Assembly: GCA_000469685.2 (NCBI GenBank)
Contig: LS997567.1
Span: 43,500,275 to 43,564,274, forward strand
Direction of reading: 5' to 3'
From: Haemonchus contortus
Taxonomy: Eukaryota > Nematoda > Chromadorea > Rhabditida > Trichostrongylidae
DNA: 64,000 nt
A program made the position numbers and the translations under genes. Shown in pieces: positions 23,976-37,117 of this stretch. Position 1 is the stretch's first letter; every line of letters starts with the position of its first letter. The notes under the pieces are model-generated. The model did not search any database. It had not been told where the DNA came from and saw only the letters and a program-made list of their open reading frames with translations.

Positions 23976-25348
23976 ATCACACGCGCGGTAGCAGTGCCAG
24001 CCATCCTTAGTCTATCCGCCAGTAGTATACACTCGCTAAGAAGTAAGCGAAAACAAAGCGTAATTTTGGGAGTTTTCATCAAAAACTCTACCGCTGAGGG
24101 AACATTCTGATATTCTTTTGATCATATTGTGTTCGATTAGTTTATCGGTCAAGAGCTGTAACTGGGAAGCGATAAATTAGTTTTTCTAGGGTCACATGAA
24201 ATAAGCGTGTGGGATGGCAAAGCAAGAGTTCCGATCTGGAATCGTCTGATTCTCTGGAGGATTGCGAAACTCGCATAGAACAGTCTTTTGATCCTACGTC
24301 TGGAATCTCCTATGAGTGTAGGACCAAGAATTTTTGGATATGGTTAGAACCATTATTAAGCAGAATGGAGTATGCATTGTCTTATAAACCGATTTGATCA
24401 CTGAGAAATCTGTACTTACAGTAGAGCTAGAAAATCGGCGAAAACTTCACGAGCAACCCAATATCTGTGAGCACAACGAAGTAAAATGCTTTTGGTATCA
24501 AAGTTGTAAAAAATAAGTTGATTAGGGCAAGGTTCAGAGGTAGCAAACGAAAGAAGAGGGATTAACCGATCGCCCATTGAAGTTCGTGGAGCTCAATAGA
24601 AAGGCCTGGGTTTAGCAGTAATTAAAACTAGTTGCTTTTCCAATAGACCCTAGATCACATGATCGTGTATGAAGCTTTTTCGTACGGTGACTACAGCCAC
24701 AGACACAACAACAGTGCCAGCGTAGACATGTGCATAATAGAGTAAGTAACGAGGTAATGGGCAATATTCCAACAGATTTTCGCTATTCTGAGTGAAAATA
24801 ACCCAATATATCCGATTGATGAATTTGATGACTGACGTCGACGAGAAAAAGTGGAAGTTAATGAAGCACTGGGAAATTCTCAAGCAGACAATTTTTGGCA
24901 TCATCAAAGTTGGAAATCGGAATCATGAGAATCACTATTGGAAAATGTGATTAACAGCTCAGAGTTGTCATTAGAGCTTCACTATTAAGATCAGCTTCTT
25001 AGGAATTGCCCGAGTGACAAAGCAATCGTCAGACAAATACATAACATTCTACCTCATACGGCGTACTTCAGAGTTTTGCTTACCCAGATTAACACCTGCT
25101 TCATAAACCTCATGCAACAGAAATCTCGGCTGAGCATATCAAATTAAAGACTGGATGGAAAAACAAGTTTAACTGGCTAAACCCAGTCTGCTTACTCTGC
25201 CATACTTGTACAACGGCAGTTACTGCATTCATTTAAGATTCTTCATGCTTCAAATAGCCTATGTAGCACATTGTACAGTGGCGGCGGTGACTTGCTTCTA
25301 ACTGTGCGCACACAGTGGAGTGCATAAATAAGTAAACAGAGGCTATTT

Positions 25349-25520
25349 GAGGTTCTTTGTAAAAAAAATTACTTCACAGTTTAATATTTTCTGCTACACA
25401 TATGGAGATATTAACCAAAAATGAGTTTCTAGGAGTTCGAGGTTCTTTGAAACAAGATTACTTCTTGTTTTGAAATCTTCTGCTGCAGTAATGGAAATCA
25501 CAACCAAAGATGGAGATAGT
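25349..25520. repeat. Diverged 90-bp direct repeat
   Basis: Two neighbouring units begin with GAGGTTCTTTG at 25349 and 25439 and share, with many differences, a following ATTACTTC, a TCTGCTGC/TCTGCTAC block and AACCAAA.GATG. The degree of divergence suggests an old tandem duplication. Confidence 0.55.
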
Positions 25521-27410
25521 AACAAAGAAATAGAAGCCAATTCAATTCATGACGACAGCTGCTTTCACGTATTGAGCTGCATGTCCTTTGACACCTGCGT
25601 ACTCGTTTACTTGACTAAACCTATTATGACTAATTCGTTTCACGGTCCATTTATGGAAACGGGAAATGCAAGTTAAAGCTATTTGGTTTTTACCCATGAG
25701 AATAAAGAAGTGGGTAGAACTCATTTCCAGACCCCCCAGCAGAACCACACATTGGTTTCCCATTTTCAAGCACCACTAATTATTCACAACACCTCTGCGA
25801 TCACCTTGCAAACATAACTGTGAACAGTTGAACTGCTGGCAAAGATAGTCGCCCCGCAAACGCACGCTTGACTGACATCTAATGCGGGCACGACGTCATT
25901 TGCTTCAGCAGACTCTTCAAAACTAAGGTATGCGATGACAATTGCTCAGGAATAAAGCTGAGACTATCTGTTTGTAGCAGTTCAATCTATCGGATGCTTT
26001 CCTGCGCAAGTAGGTAGAAGGTAACCACATTGACTGCCTAGATGAAGTAAATGGGTGCCCATGCTGGCGTCACTTGGACGAATTCAATCACAGAAGAAAC
26101 GACAGATGCTAAATTTTCTTAGTGTCTCACACTTCTCGGTTAAATGGTGCCACACTTGCTTGGGTAGAAAACAAAAACTCTCGAAACATCTGCCAGCCCC
26201 CGCAAATGGTTTTATAAGCATCATACGCATACAAAATCCTGCTAAATAACAGCTGAATGCCAATTGCGTAGCGATTCCTTGTAAGTTTTGAAGCTGAAAT
26301 CTCGACTACGTCAAAGATTAATTATTTGCTTGTATAAATGGCTACCACACACGTGAGAAATGACAAAATAATACCAGGTATCGTTCTGGCGACTGGCAAC
26401 CAAGTGCATTGGGCTTCCAAGGAAGCAAGTGCTATGTTCTACCTGATATACGTACATCAATCAGCATGATAAGGTCAAAGCAATTATAACAATATCGGCA
26501 TAAATCACGTAGAGATTAAGCTTAGCGAGTAAGTCTGGTATGTGGCATTCCTGGAAGGCAGCCCATCACGCTACTGGAGTTTCAGCTTTGGGTCGTTAAG
26601 TTTACATAGTAAACCGTAAGTCGTGTATAGTACGTGAAGATTGAAGCCTTTTATGTGACAACGGGAAGGAAAGTGCTGAAAAAAAGTCGTGCTTGGCATG
26701 CGCCATGCATTTAGCTGCGTTGAGTAACGGTGCATATGTCAAGAAGCATACGAACAACTAATACGCTAGAATGAATCGCAGTGCGTCGCTAGGTGCCAAG
26801 TGACCTCCATAATGCCCTAACTTGTTGGTTTGTTCAGGAAGTCTCACATGCAGAATCGGAGCAGGCCTTGATCAACAATAACGAATAAGTTGGTGACTTT
26901 GAGAGGTTTCTTTTCTTTTAGACTGATAGAGAAAGACAAACTGGTAAAGAACCCGTCACGACACCGGCTCTGCTCTGCAAGGCAGTCTTCGCGATATCTG
27001 GGGTAGCAGGTTGCCGTGCAAAACAAGCGATTTACGGACGCTTGAATGGAACTTTTCAGTTACTCGCAACAAATCATATGAATGTATGCCTGATGGTGAC
27101 ACACCACGAAGGTAAAACGAGTAAACAACTGTTTTGTAATACCATTGAGTCGGTCCTAGAAGAATTCGGGAAATCTAACCCTGCAGCTGGGCCTGATAAG
27201 GATTCTGATAGCCACGCTTAGTATCGGCCCACTGCTTGTTGCTCACAGTATCTGATGGTGGAAAATTGGAAAATCTTGTGTCAGTCTTTGTAGAATCTAG
27301 GTTCAGGGAGCCTTTTAACAGTTAACAAATTCTTGAGCACATTAGAAGGAAAAATTTTGATGTTCTTCATTCTTCATTCATAATATTTCAAAGAGTGTAT
27401 GCTTGAATAG

Positions 27411-27641
27411 GAGAATGTAGCGTCGACTGGAGAAGAACTTGGAACCAGATTAGTGGAACAAGACCTGAGTGTGGTCCTGAGCCACAAAGCTGTCAATTTA
27501 GAGGTGGAGGAGTTGCACGTATTCCCGAATTGATAGAATACCCCACCAGAAGCTTCCGCGATGGGCCCGAAAGGGTTCAAGGGCGTTTGGAGGTTGTTCA
27601 GTCCTCCCAATCGAGGAGGACTAAAAGAGAGGCTCCAGATG
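27411..27641 (+). CDS. Possible exon, Cys-containing with a dibasic site, unidentified
   Basis: From a GAATAG acceptor to a GTGTAT donor one + frame is open for 76 codons. It contains GTRPECGPEPQSCQF and ends near a basic RTKREAPD motif that looks like a proprotein cleavage site. GC content is raised against the flanks. The - strand (27664-27374) is open too, so this is tentative. It may be part of the coding-like run that continues at 28.5-29.7 kb. Confidence 0.27.
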
Positions 27642-28499
27642 GTGTATAATATAACGGTCATCAAAAAGTGAGGGACCTGTCATGTCATGGGAAGTCATGA
27701 CAGCTTGGGGGAGTTACAAGGAAGCTGAAACAGTGCACTTGCCGAGAACTACTTTGCCAGGAAGGTTTCCTGGCTAGAACGGCTAAAACAACTCCCATTC
27801 ATTTAAGCAAATTATGGGATTATGTAGGTAGGACGGTATTTAGCGATCGCTTACTGATATCAGTAAGTTGTCAGTGAGTTCAATGAAAATCATGTTGCCC
27901 TTTTCAGACAATACGTCATTTTTCCGATAAACCATCTAATACTCCATAAAAGCGTTTTCGTATTGGGCAATTAAGTAGCATAATGGTACAATTTGTAGTT
28001 CGCTATTCGAATGATTTCCGGGCAAACCATGGAAACATTACGAAAGAACCAGCACGTGAAGAAGTTACTTTGTACACTTGGGTATTGTACACTACAAGTT
28101 CAAGCTCAAAATCACTCCAAAGAGAATGGGAAAGTGAAGCACTGCTATGACTGGTGTTGCCCTTTTGGACTGCTACCCAATTCTGGCTATAAACTAAAGC
28201 GGAAACGCTTTAGGTTGAGACAATGACCTCTATTCAGGGCTACTGATATCAGGAACCGTCAAGGGCATTCGGCGGAGAAGTAGTTCCCTCATGCACATTT
28301 CACCAATTTCATGCCCAGTGATTACTGAGTAATAGTCATTATCTCTTAAATTAACAGCATAGATATGAACGACCACCGAATCTCACTTTTTTATATGCCC
28401 AAAAGTAGGCTCAACTCCACCATCCAACTTCACCGATCATGTAATCAACTATCACCTAAGAACCATTTGGTAGACAATAGTAACGGTCAAAATTGCTTG

Positions 28500-28960
28500 T
28501 TGCTCCCCTTAAAGGCTGGGATAGCAGGTTGGTTGAGAAATTCCTGTCCACGAGTTCGATTACTATTGCGGCAAAAACTATGCCCAGTAGAACCTGCAAT
28601 AATGGTGTCGGTACCAGCATCTCAGCATCAAGTCTTTGAGTGCGTTACGTTTGCGGAAACGGGGCAGTTTCGGAATCGTGGACACTATGACGAGGGAGGA
28701 GACGATTTATGTAGAGTACTTTACCCTCCAAATGAGCGATTAAAAACAGTTGAAGCGGAAAACAGTAAATTGAACCTGCAGTTGAAATGTTGTTTCAGTT
28801 TTTGAGAACAGAACTTGACTTGGATATCGAGCTTAAGGAGAAAAGCGAGAAGTTTGAATAGTGGGGGCTCCTGGAAAGAGAAAACGCTCAAACTACATCT
28901 CACTCCTAACAGATTTCTTTGACAGCTATAATAGCAAGTTATAGTAGATAGTTGAATCCT
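28500..28960 (+). pseudogene. Coiled-coil coding remnant with frame breaks
   Basis: One frame is open to 28805 and passes through CPVEPAIMVSVPASQHQ, FAETGQFRNRGHYDE and a heptad-rich ERLKTVEAENSKLNLQLK. A second frame then continues the coiled coil at once (FLRTELDLDIELKEKSEKFE), meets a TAG and goes on as WGLLERENAQ. There is no room for an intron between the first two pieces, so a frameshift plus a nonsense change fits better than splicing. It is probably a decayed cellular or element-borne gene. No family recognised. Confidence 0.38.
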
Positions 28961-29397
28961 CGCAACGTCAGTTATACAGTAAGAGCAGAGGGGTACGGTA
29001 GTTGTGAGCATGATACCTAAAGAAGAGTCTCTCGGAAACTAGGCGATTCACTGAAGAAAATCTTTGTAAAATCCCATCTGGTTCTCATAGCACACAATTT
29101 CGAGTGGGAACAGAGAACCGGGAACAACTTTGTAGAAACCATTCTATGAATTGTTTCTGAAAGCTTGCACGAGAAAATAAAAAAAACTGTATATGAAACT
29201 GGAGTTCTTTGAGGGCTCGTACGGTAGGCAACAGGCATTTTGAAAGCAAGAACTCTTATTTGTTCACTAGAGCCGCTACAAATTACTCTGCCTACAATAC
29301 GAAATTACTAGACATTTTTACTGGAATGAGGTGTTCAGGAATTCTAAAGACACGTGTAGATGTAATATTGTTATGCAGATTTCTTTGTTGACAGGAA

Positions 29398-29716
29398 ACC
29401 ATTTTGCAAGCAAGCGTAAGAAATGCTTTACTTCCAGGAAAACTGGTGAAACCCGCTGTCGGCGGCGTATATGTATGGAAAGTGAGTCTATCGAGAATAG
29501 CGTCAACGTCGGCTATAAATAACTTGCCCATTGAGCTCCAATAGCTTAATAGAGGCTGCTGAGAAGCTTGCAAAATATCCCTTACCCTGGACACTCCAAT
29601 TTGAGCCCTTGGGTTGCGAAATTGTGTGGTGTATAATTCAATCAACCGTAAAATGGCCCCTCTCGAATCGAATGAAAACATGGGGCTGCGATTGTGGGGA
29701 AGGCACCGTTTGTTGA
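29398..29716 (+). pseudogene. Possible decayed coding segment
   Basis: After a TTGACAG acceptor-like site one + frame reads LLPGKLVKPAVGGVYVWKV and on to AINNLPIELQ before a stop. The neighbouring frame then continues with SLIEAAEKLAKYPLPW. The frame switch suggests decay. The - strand (29735-29292) is also open for 147 codons, so strand is uncertain. Confidence 0.22.
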
Positions 29717-29779
29717 ACTGAAGATTGGATCCCATGTTAAGGATCGGATCCCATTATTAAACTCTACTAAACTAGCTCG

Positions 29780-29870
29780 ATTGGGTTTTTTATCTGTATA
29801 AATCTTTGAATTTGGATTTTCACTGTATAAATCTTTGAGTTTGGTTTTTTTGACTGTATGAATCTTTGTG
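29780..29870. repeat. Three-copy tandem repeat of about 30 bp
   Basis: Three units share TTTGG, a T-run, then CTGTATAAATCTTTGA, starting near 29780, 29810 and 29839. The third has TGTATGAATC. Confidence 0.75.
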
Positions 29871-32800
29871 TTCTACTAACTATGTTGTAATTGAACAACC
29901 CTGCCTTTGAACTCTAAAACTGGACAGAAGCAACTCCACCAACTCTGCCAGTCAGTCTTCGCTGAAGCGATACTAATACTACATTCAACAGATGCCTTTA
30001 TAGGATCATGTTCAGGAAATAAAAAAATTCAAAAAAAAGACGAAAAAGTAGAATCATTTAGAAGCAAAACTTCAAATTCCTCAAGCACCAGGATCGATAG
30101 TACGAGCATGAAAGCGTCTGTATGACAAATACATTGCCAAGGAAACGATCACAAGAAGTAGTGGTTTTTTTCATGAATTAGCCCAGAATGCTTCTATTAT
30201 GATAATAATTAAATTGACAATGGCAGCTGTTGCGAATAGATAATGGCAATTCGCTAAAGGACATGTTCCTTTTGTTGTATCACCACAGAGTCAGTTAACT
30301 CACCACTAACCATGTTGGTAAGGTCTTTGGTTTATGAGGTGCCGCTCACCCGTGGCTAAGCACTGCTCAGAAGTAGCTGGAGGAATGAATTTCACGTCTG
30401 GAATGACAGCCTCTTCTATTGATATGATCTATGTTTTCGTAGGTGTGGAAAGGTGCTCTATAAAGTTTTACAAAACGAATATATATGTATAATACATGAA
30501 ATAATTAGGGCCATAAAAACATATCAGCTTCGCCGAGTACCAATTTTCTTCAGTCTTCTCCGCGAATGTTTTGAGGAATCACACAGAAAGGATAGTTCCA
30601 AAGAGCTAGGGCCACAGCACTAGCACCTTTTAAGGAAGGGAAAGTTCTGATGGAAAAGCGGCGTGAAATTCGTAAATGGACTAGCTGGTGTCAAAAAAGA
30701 ATCAACTTGGTCATGTGCTTACTCTGTTCGGTGGCTAGACATTTTGATGACAATGACGCCAATTTGGATCCTCAGTGCTCAAACATCATCAAACATAGTT
30801 CAAGAAACAAGAGGGTGCCCGACAAGTTGGTTCGGGAATCAACCTACTGCTGCCTGAAGAGCGTATGTATCCGGTCACGTTTCCGAGCCGAACATGTGGC
30901 CGTCTTGGACTGGTACGAAAGTTGACGTCTGTGGGGATAGTTGACGTGTTCTGACAGCCTTAATTGTCCTAGACAAATCATTCAGCCTAGTGTCAGGATT
31001 TCGGTCAATTGCACAAGCACAAGCAGGGCTGAACTGCACGAACACGCCAAGCTGTAGGAAGTGGTCGCACAGTACTAGAAGTAACGCTAGTTAACCTTTC
31101 GAAAGTGCTTCTGACAAGCCCTAAAATAGATAAAATGTTAGGTAGCGACATCCTTTCACTTTCCTCAAGACTGAAAATTGAATATATCTAATTACACAGA
31201 ATATTTTTCTGCTACAATTCAATCTATTTAAAAAATCAGGAAGAAATGTTGTAAGGTCGTGAATGACAAAGATGTCGCAGACTGCTTGTCAACTAGCTAA
31301 GAGTTCTATGCATGAGAGCTCAAATATTGAGGATCTCTTTTATAAAAGGAAAAAGTCAATTATGCTAAATAATACGTGTTCCTCAGAACCATTTTTTCTA
31401 TTACATTTATTACCCAGATATGCGTTGTCATTGTGACGTAAGTGACAAATCAAAATTATATTAGACATTATTCACCCAAAGGTTGAGTAACACAGAGTTC
31501 TATCTTTTAGTACAACTGTAGCCTGAAAAAATGTGTGGAATGTAGTGGAAAAATGTAGCGGTTGATATTCACTACTTTTTTCCGAAAATAGTGGCGAAAG
31601 TAAGGAACTTTGACCGCAGTGGGGAGCCTAAATCTAGTGCTGAGAGGGGAAAACTCTTTCCTATGCCCACAAATATTGCTCCGGTCCACTTGGCGAGAAA
31701 CATGATCCCTAGTTACTGATGAAACTATTCAGGGTAATCATAAGGATGGAGACTTCAAAACCCTGGCATTTTCTTTGTCGCTGGACCATTAAACATTGGG
31801 TAAATCTTCGAATGAAGTTTTCTTGAGGATGTGAATTTTATTACCCGAGTCATCAAGAGTGATGCCCCCTTCCCCCCCCCCCCTGCTTTGAGAGTGGCGT
31901 AAATCTGGAAAACTGAAGAAAGGTCGGCCCGTCAGGGATTTGCTAAACAGGGATCTTTTTTACATATTCATATCGAGAAAGACGAGAAAGATAGGGATGT
32001 TGACGCGTTCCCCTTACAAGTTCACATTTGATTGCGCCCAGGAGCCCCTTTTGATCTCACGGATTCTGAAAGTTCGGAGGGATCTCGAAAGGTTTTCGGT
32101 TCCAAATTGCATGTTTATGCTCAGGATATTCTCACAGCTCATTGAAAATGTTTTCACAGCTCATTGAAAAGTTGTTATTACAGCTACTGAAGAGAATGGG
32201 TACATCGTAACAGCAGAATATATAATATGTACATCGGCCTGGCATGGTTACACTTCTGGAAACTGTCGTCAAGATGTCTGCACCCTTACACTAAAGCTGG
32301 TCGAATTGTATATAGACTTTTTGCATCTTTACACTTTCACCTCCTACTATAAAAGCTGCTTGAGTAGGTGCTTGTACAACTCATAAACAACAACAGCACA
32401 AAAGGCCGGTTGTTGTTCTCGCCTGAGCATGTTCACTGACCTCAGCTTCAATGCACACATCCCTACTCCATCGACCGCTCATTCATAGAGCTGCAATTCA
32501 GACTTATCGTCAAACAACATCTTTTAAAAGCTTTTTTACCTTTTTCTTTCATTTCCTCAATTTAAATGGTTTCGAGAAACGTTGACGTCCTTATCCCTCG
32601 TTTAATTTAAAAGGATAATGAGGTCACAGTCGCTCCGTACTTTTTCAGAGGGTCAAAAAGTGGGACGAGTTGATAAGAAAAACGATTTTCACCCTCCTTA
32701 CCACCTCCACTTTCTCAGCTAATTTGAAGATTGTCGAGGAGAGATCCGCGATCAGGCTAGTGCATCAAAGACCGTTACTGGAACGATATCCGATTGTAGC

Positions 32801-35800
32801 GCAGAAAGTACAATACTCCTTAAAATAGCTGTAGAACTACAGGCATCAGACACGACTGTTAATTTTAGTTGGTGGTAGTAAAAGCAAAGGCTGATTGTGT
32901 TTGTGCCGAGATGTAAAATGTACTGAATACTTGTTCTTTCAAAATGTAAGCTACGATCCGCTCGACCCCATTCTCATAACATTTGTCCTCAGAGGATGGC
33001 CTATTTGATTCTGGGTGGGATAACTGGTAGCTGTACTTTAGCATCCACCATTTTATCCCAGACTGATCCAGTTATATGACAGAGTTGAAATCCTACAGGA
33101 GCCAAGCCAAATCCGTTTGCTTCGAACAATATCAGCTTTCGAATGACCTAAATTGGAACTCCAACTATTCCGCACACATACCTTTCTGGTAGGTATACAA
33201 GGACGAAACCATGGAAAGCTCTACAAAAAATCGACCATTTTGCAATTCTAGCGGCAGGAATTGATAGTTGAATTATAATGCTGCTCATTCATGTGAACAC
33301 AACTACGGTAATTTTTAATTAATAAAGATAGTACTCTCTGAGCTGGTAACTAATTCGATTAGTTCATCCCTCAGAAAGCGGCGTCAAAAAAGATGTTGCC
33401 TATTCTTCAGTTAAAACCGTCTTAAACACCTCAATCGAGGTCTCATGTTCTTCGACATCCACTGCTTCTCAAATGAGTTTATTCACCTTGTTTGAAAATT
33501 TGCCGAAACTCAAGGTTGTGTGCCAGTTCCACAGGATTTCTTTCTTGAACAAATGTTTCCAAGGTCCCAAAAGTGGACCATTCAAACCACTTTTTCATTG
33601 TTACTTTAATTTCGTTTAATCATACAATTCCCGAATTCCCAGAGCTCATTCGTGAAAGATGGTCTCTTTTGAAATTAAAAGGCACTCAAGGGAATTAGAA
33701 TGATGCTTTCGAGAAAGCTAGCTCTTTAAAGATTGTGAGAGTCATACAAGGTGAAAGCAGAGAGCAGCGGCTTCACAATAACCATCAAATATCCATCCTA
33801 TATGAACAATCAGGCGGAAAAGGTACTCTCACAGGAACATAAAAAATGCCGAAGGCACAATCCAATGAAGCCCTAGTTTTTCTATGATAAGTATAATTCT
33901 CCCTTTTGTTATAAGTTTTTGCTCATTTGCCTAGAACGACCTCAGTTGGGAAGGATTTAATTTTGTTTCATTCCACCCAGACTTGTTTCTTCAGCCGTTG
34001 AAGCTGATTGCGCTGGGAGGACCCGATCCAGGCATCTTAGGTGCATGGACTGCTTGCCTGAATAAGGCTTTCAGAAAAGGGGAGAATGGGGTGCCAAGAA
34101 GAGCCCACAAGGGGACATACTTCTGAGATGAACCTCGTATTTGTTTTTTATATTTTTTCAAGACTTTTTTGGCTCAGCAATGGTATGCTTGAATCAACGG
34201 GGACACGTTAGCCATTGCTACAAACAAAAGCAATGTGCACACATGACTTTGCGTGACACATTCTTTTCTTATGAGCCTTTGCAGCTTTTTAGAGCTCGCT
34301 TGATAATCACAAAGGCTCTCATAACAACCTGAGAAGCTTTCCACTTCAGCAATCCCAGCGTTTCGTATCATTTTTATTTGGGTCTTGAGATTTTACTAGA
34401 GTTTTAGAAACCAATAAGACTTTCGTTTTATCATTGATAGAAGGGTTAGGAGTTGAACTGTTGCGTTGATCGTTCCTGTCTGCAACGCACCCCGCATTAG
34501 GTCTCTATTCAGAATCCCAGTGACGAGTGAATGGGTACACGCCCTTACAAAATCGATTACAAATACAAAATCGTTGGCTAAGATGGGTATCAGCCATGGC
34601 TTCGATTCCTGGGCCACGGGTATGGTGACAGTGCCTCTTGGCTTCAACATTTGTGCTATATCATGATTGTGATCTTTGGAATGATTCGAAAAAAAATTGG
34701 AAAGGCTACTTTTCCTTAATGTTTTGGATATTCGGCAAATCCACAATCAAAGTTCAAAAACTTCACTTTTTTTTCAAAATAGCGTCCCACGTATTACAGG
34801 TGCTCTCAAAATCTGAATTAGGAGCTTGCCCCAGCTTAGCTTTTGAGGTCATTTGGTCCATGCTTTGAGCCTTGGCCGTGGGAGTGCAGATTAGTTTTTG
34901 TTGGGAAGAAAGCTCTTGATGGACTTATGCCAGCTGCAGCTTGAGGCGATGCATGTTTTGGGCCTGAATTCTTTTTCATACAAATAAGAATAAAGATTGA
35001 ATGGTTTGGCACTTACTGGCACTTATCAAAACCTCGAGGTGCACCTACTATCTAGCTTTCCCTAAGTGGCTTAGGGACTACTGTTTGAACATACGCTGGG
35101 CCTGCGATGGTGGATCGGTCTCCTGACTTGTTTCCCGAGACTAATCTGCTTTTTATTGAATGACCTGCTTGGTCTATGTAAACTATGAATAGAAGTATGA
35201 AATACTTCAACGGAGCCAAATGTTTAGACCTTTTACTTGACATTTTCTGCTAAAAATACCGTATGCTGGCCTGTCGTGGGGGAGGGATGGGGCTTCCCCT
35301 AAACAAGGCAATGGAGTAGAAGGGAGCCGCTCAGTATCGGGACGATACTTTCATACTGTTTTCTTTCTGTGTGTCCAGTTGGAGACTAGCAACATGAAGC
35401 GGAAATTTCATGAGTGCAGTGATGTCATGGAAAGGCTATAAGCGTTGACCTTTCCAACTCATTTTTGTGCGTTCTATGAACTCATCATCTCCTGTACTTC
35501 CATTTTCTCAGGATTTGGGGTATGCCTAAGTAGATGTAAACATTACAAGTACAACCGTGTGTTAAAATTAAACCAGAAATCCAGAAAAAAACTTATCGCT
35601 TCAGAGACCACCACGAACGGAATCCATTTTTGTTCATGATGTTCATGAACCTGAAACTGAACCTGTGACCTGAAACATCCTACGATTCTATTTGTTCTAT
35701 GTACTTTTTCTCGTCCTTGCCGCGCCTCATTTTTTCCAATCAAACTTCACATTCAAGAAACCATTGTTGCTGCTTTCATCTAAGCTGAGCTTCAGCCACG

Positions 35801-37022
35801 TGGCTGTAGAAATTACATCGCTGTGCCATACGCCGACCATTACATCTGTAAATGGATGCTTACCACAAAACCTTGTCCATATCACTAAACAGAAGTCTGC
35901 CTTTGAATCTCTCCAAATCCCTTGTCATGTTGCTTGGACTCAAACTACTTGTCTAGCGCATTCAACAAAAATTCCAAAGGATCTCTCATATTGGTTCTGA
36001 CTGATACTATCCTTATTATTGAATGCACAATAAAGATCCGTAACCGTAACCGGTTCGAACTCGTATATCTACAGTTGATCCCTTAAAACAGCGGAATTCA
36101 AGAACGATATCCGTTGGTTCCAAGATGGTGGTAAAAAGCCGATTTCCGGCCCGTTTTAATTACATATATTCATCTTTTACATCGTCAAAGCAACCCCTAA
36201 TTGGTATAATCTATCTTTACTCGGAATTTATTCTGAACACGAGCATGACATTGATGAGTGATTGTCTCTAGGGCGAGGTCTATCCAAAAAAATTTGCTTG
36301 CCTGACCAGAATTACTTATTAATAAATGTTTGCTTTTACTTTTTTCTGGCTGATTCCTATGTGGTGTTCAGCCATCACTTCTTTCCCCCCTATCAGAGCA
36401 ATTGGGATTGAAACGCTATGGGCAAGGGCTAAGGCGTCTACTGAAAACTCACTAAAAAATAGCGGAAAAAATGGAAGAGAAAATTTGGAAACCCGTCCGC
36501 TCTACTATAATAGCTTTAACAACATCTTCATTTTCAATCTGTAATGCTCCATGATGGTAGTAAAATCTCAGTTAGAAAGGGGAAGTTCTCTTAGTTATTT
36601 GTAAGACTTGCCCATGGAGTTATCCCCTTCCGTAAGCATATCAATAACCTTGGTCTTGCTGAAGGCAATTAAGCAAAACACAAGCTATCTTAAATGTTTG
36701 CTTGATTGATGATTTATATTTGAAATACGGCTTGTTTCCTATACCATTCTGTATTCCTCAAACAATAAAATGCTTCTGTTTCTGTTATTCTCCTTTTTCC
36801 CTTTTGCTACAAATTACTCCTAATTATTCAGTAACATTCTCATATGATGAACATGATTCCGTCAACAAAGTGAATCTGATAATATTTTGAATCGTGATGT
36901 CATTATGAAAATGTAAAGCGTTCTAATTGCTCCTTTGGGATGCGTATTTGGAAGTAAACTACGACTTACTCGGCTTCAGATTTCGGAAATTTTACTTTCA
37001 TTATTACTATTACTATGACAAC

Positions 37023-37117
<95 letters not shown>

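Larger units (their letters stand above)
23163..27410. other. Region without a confirmed gene
   Basis: AT-rich. It probably includes the 5' part of the - strand membrane-protein gene, but no further exon could be joined in frame. A tRNA-like relic at 23883-23975 and a diverged 90-bp tandem repeat at 25349-25520 are listed separately. Confidence 0.3.

Noticed and set aside
34396..34746. A 116-codon - strand frame
   Set aside because: The + strand is open over the same span, with no motif or splice context, so it cannot be distinguished from chance.
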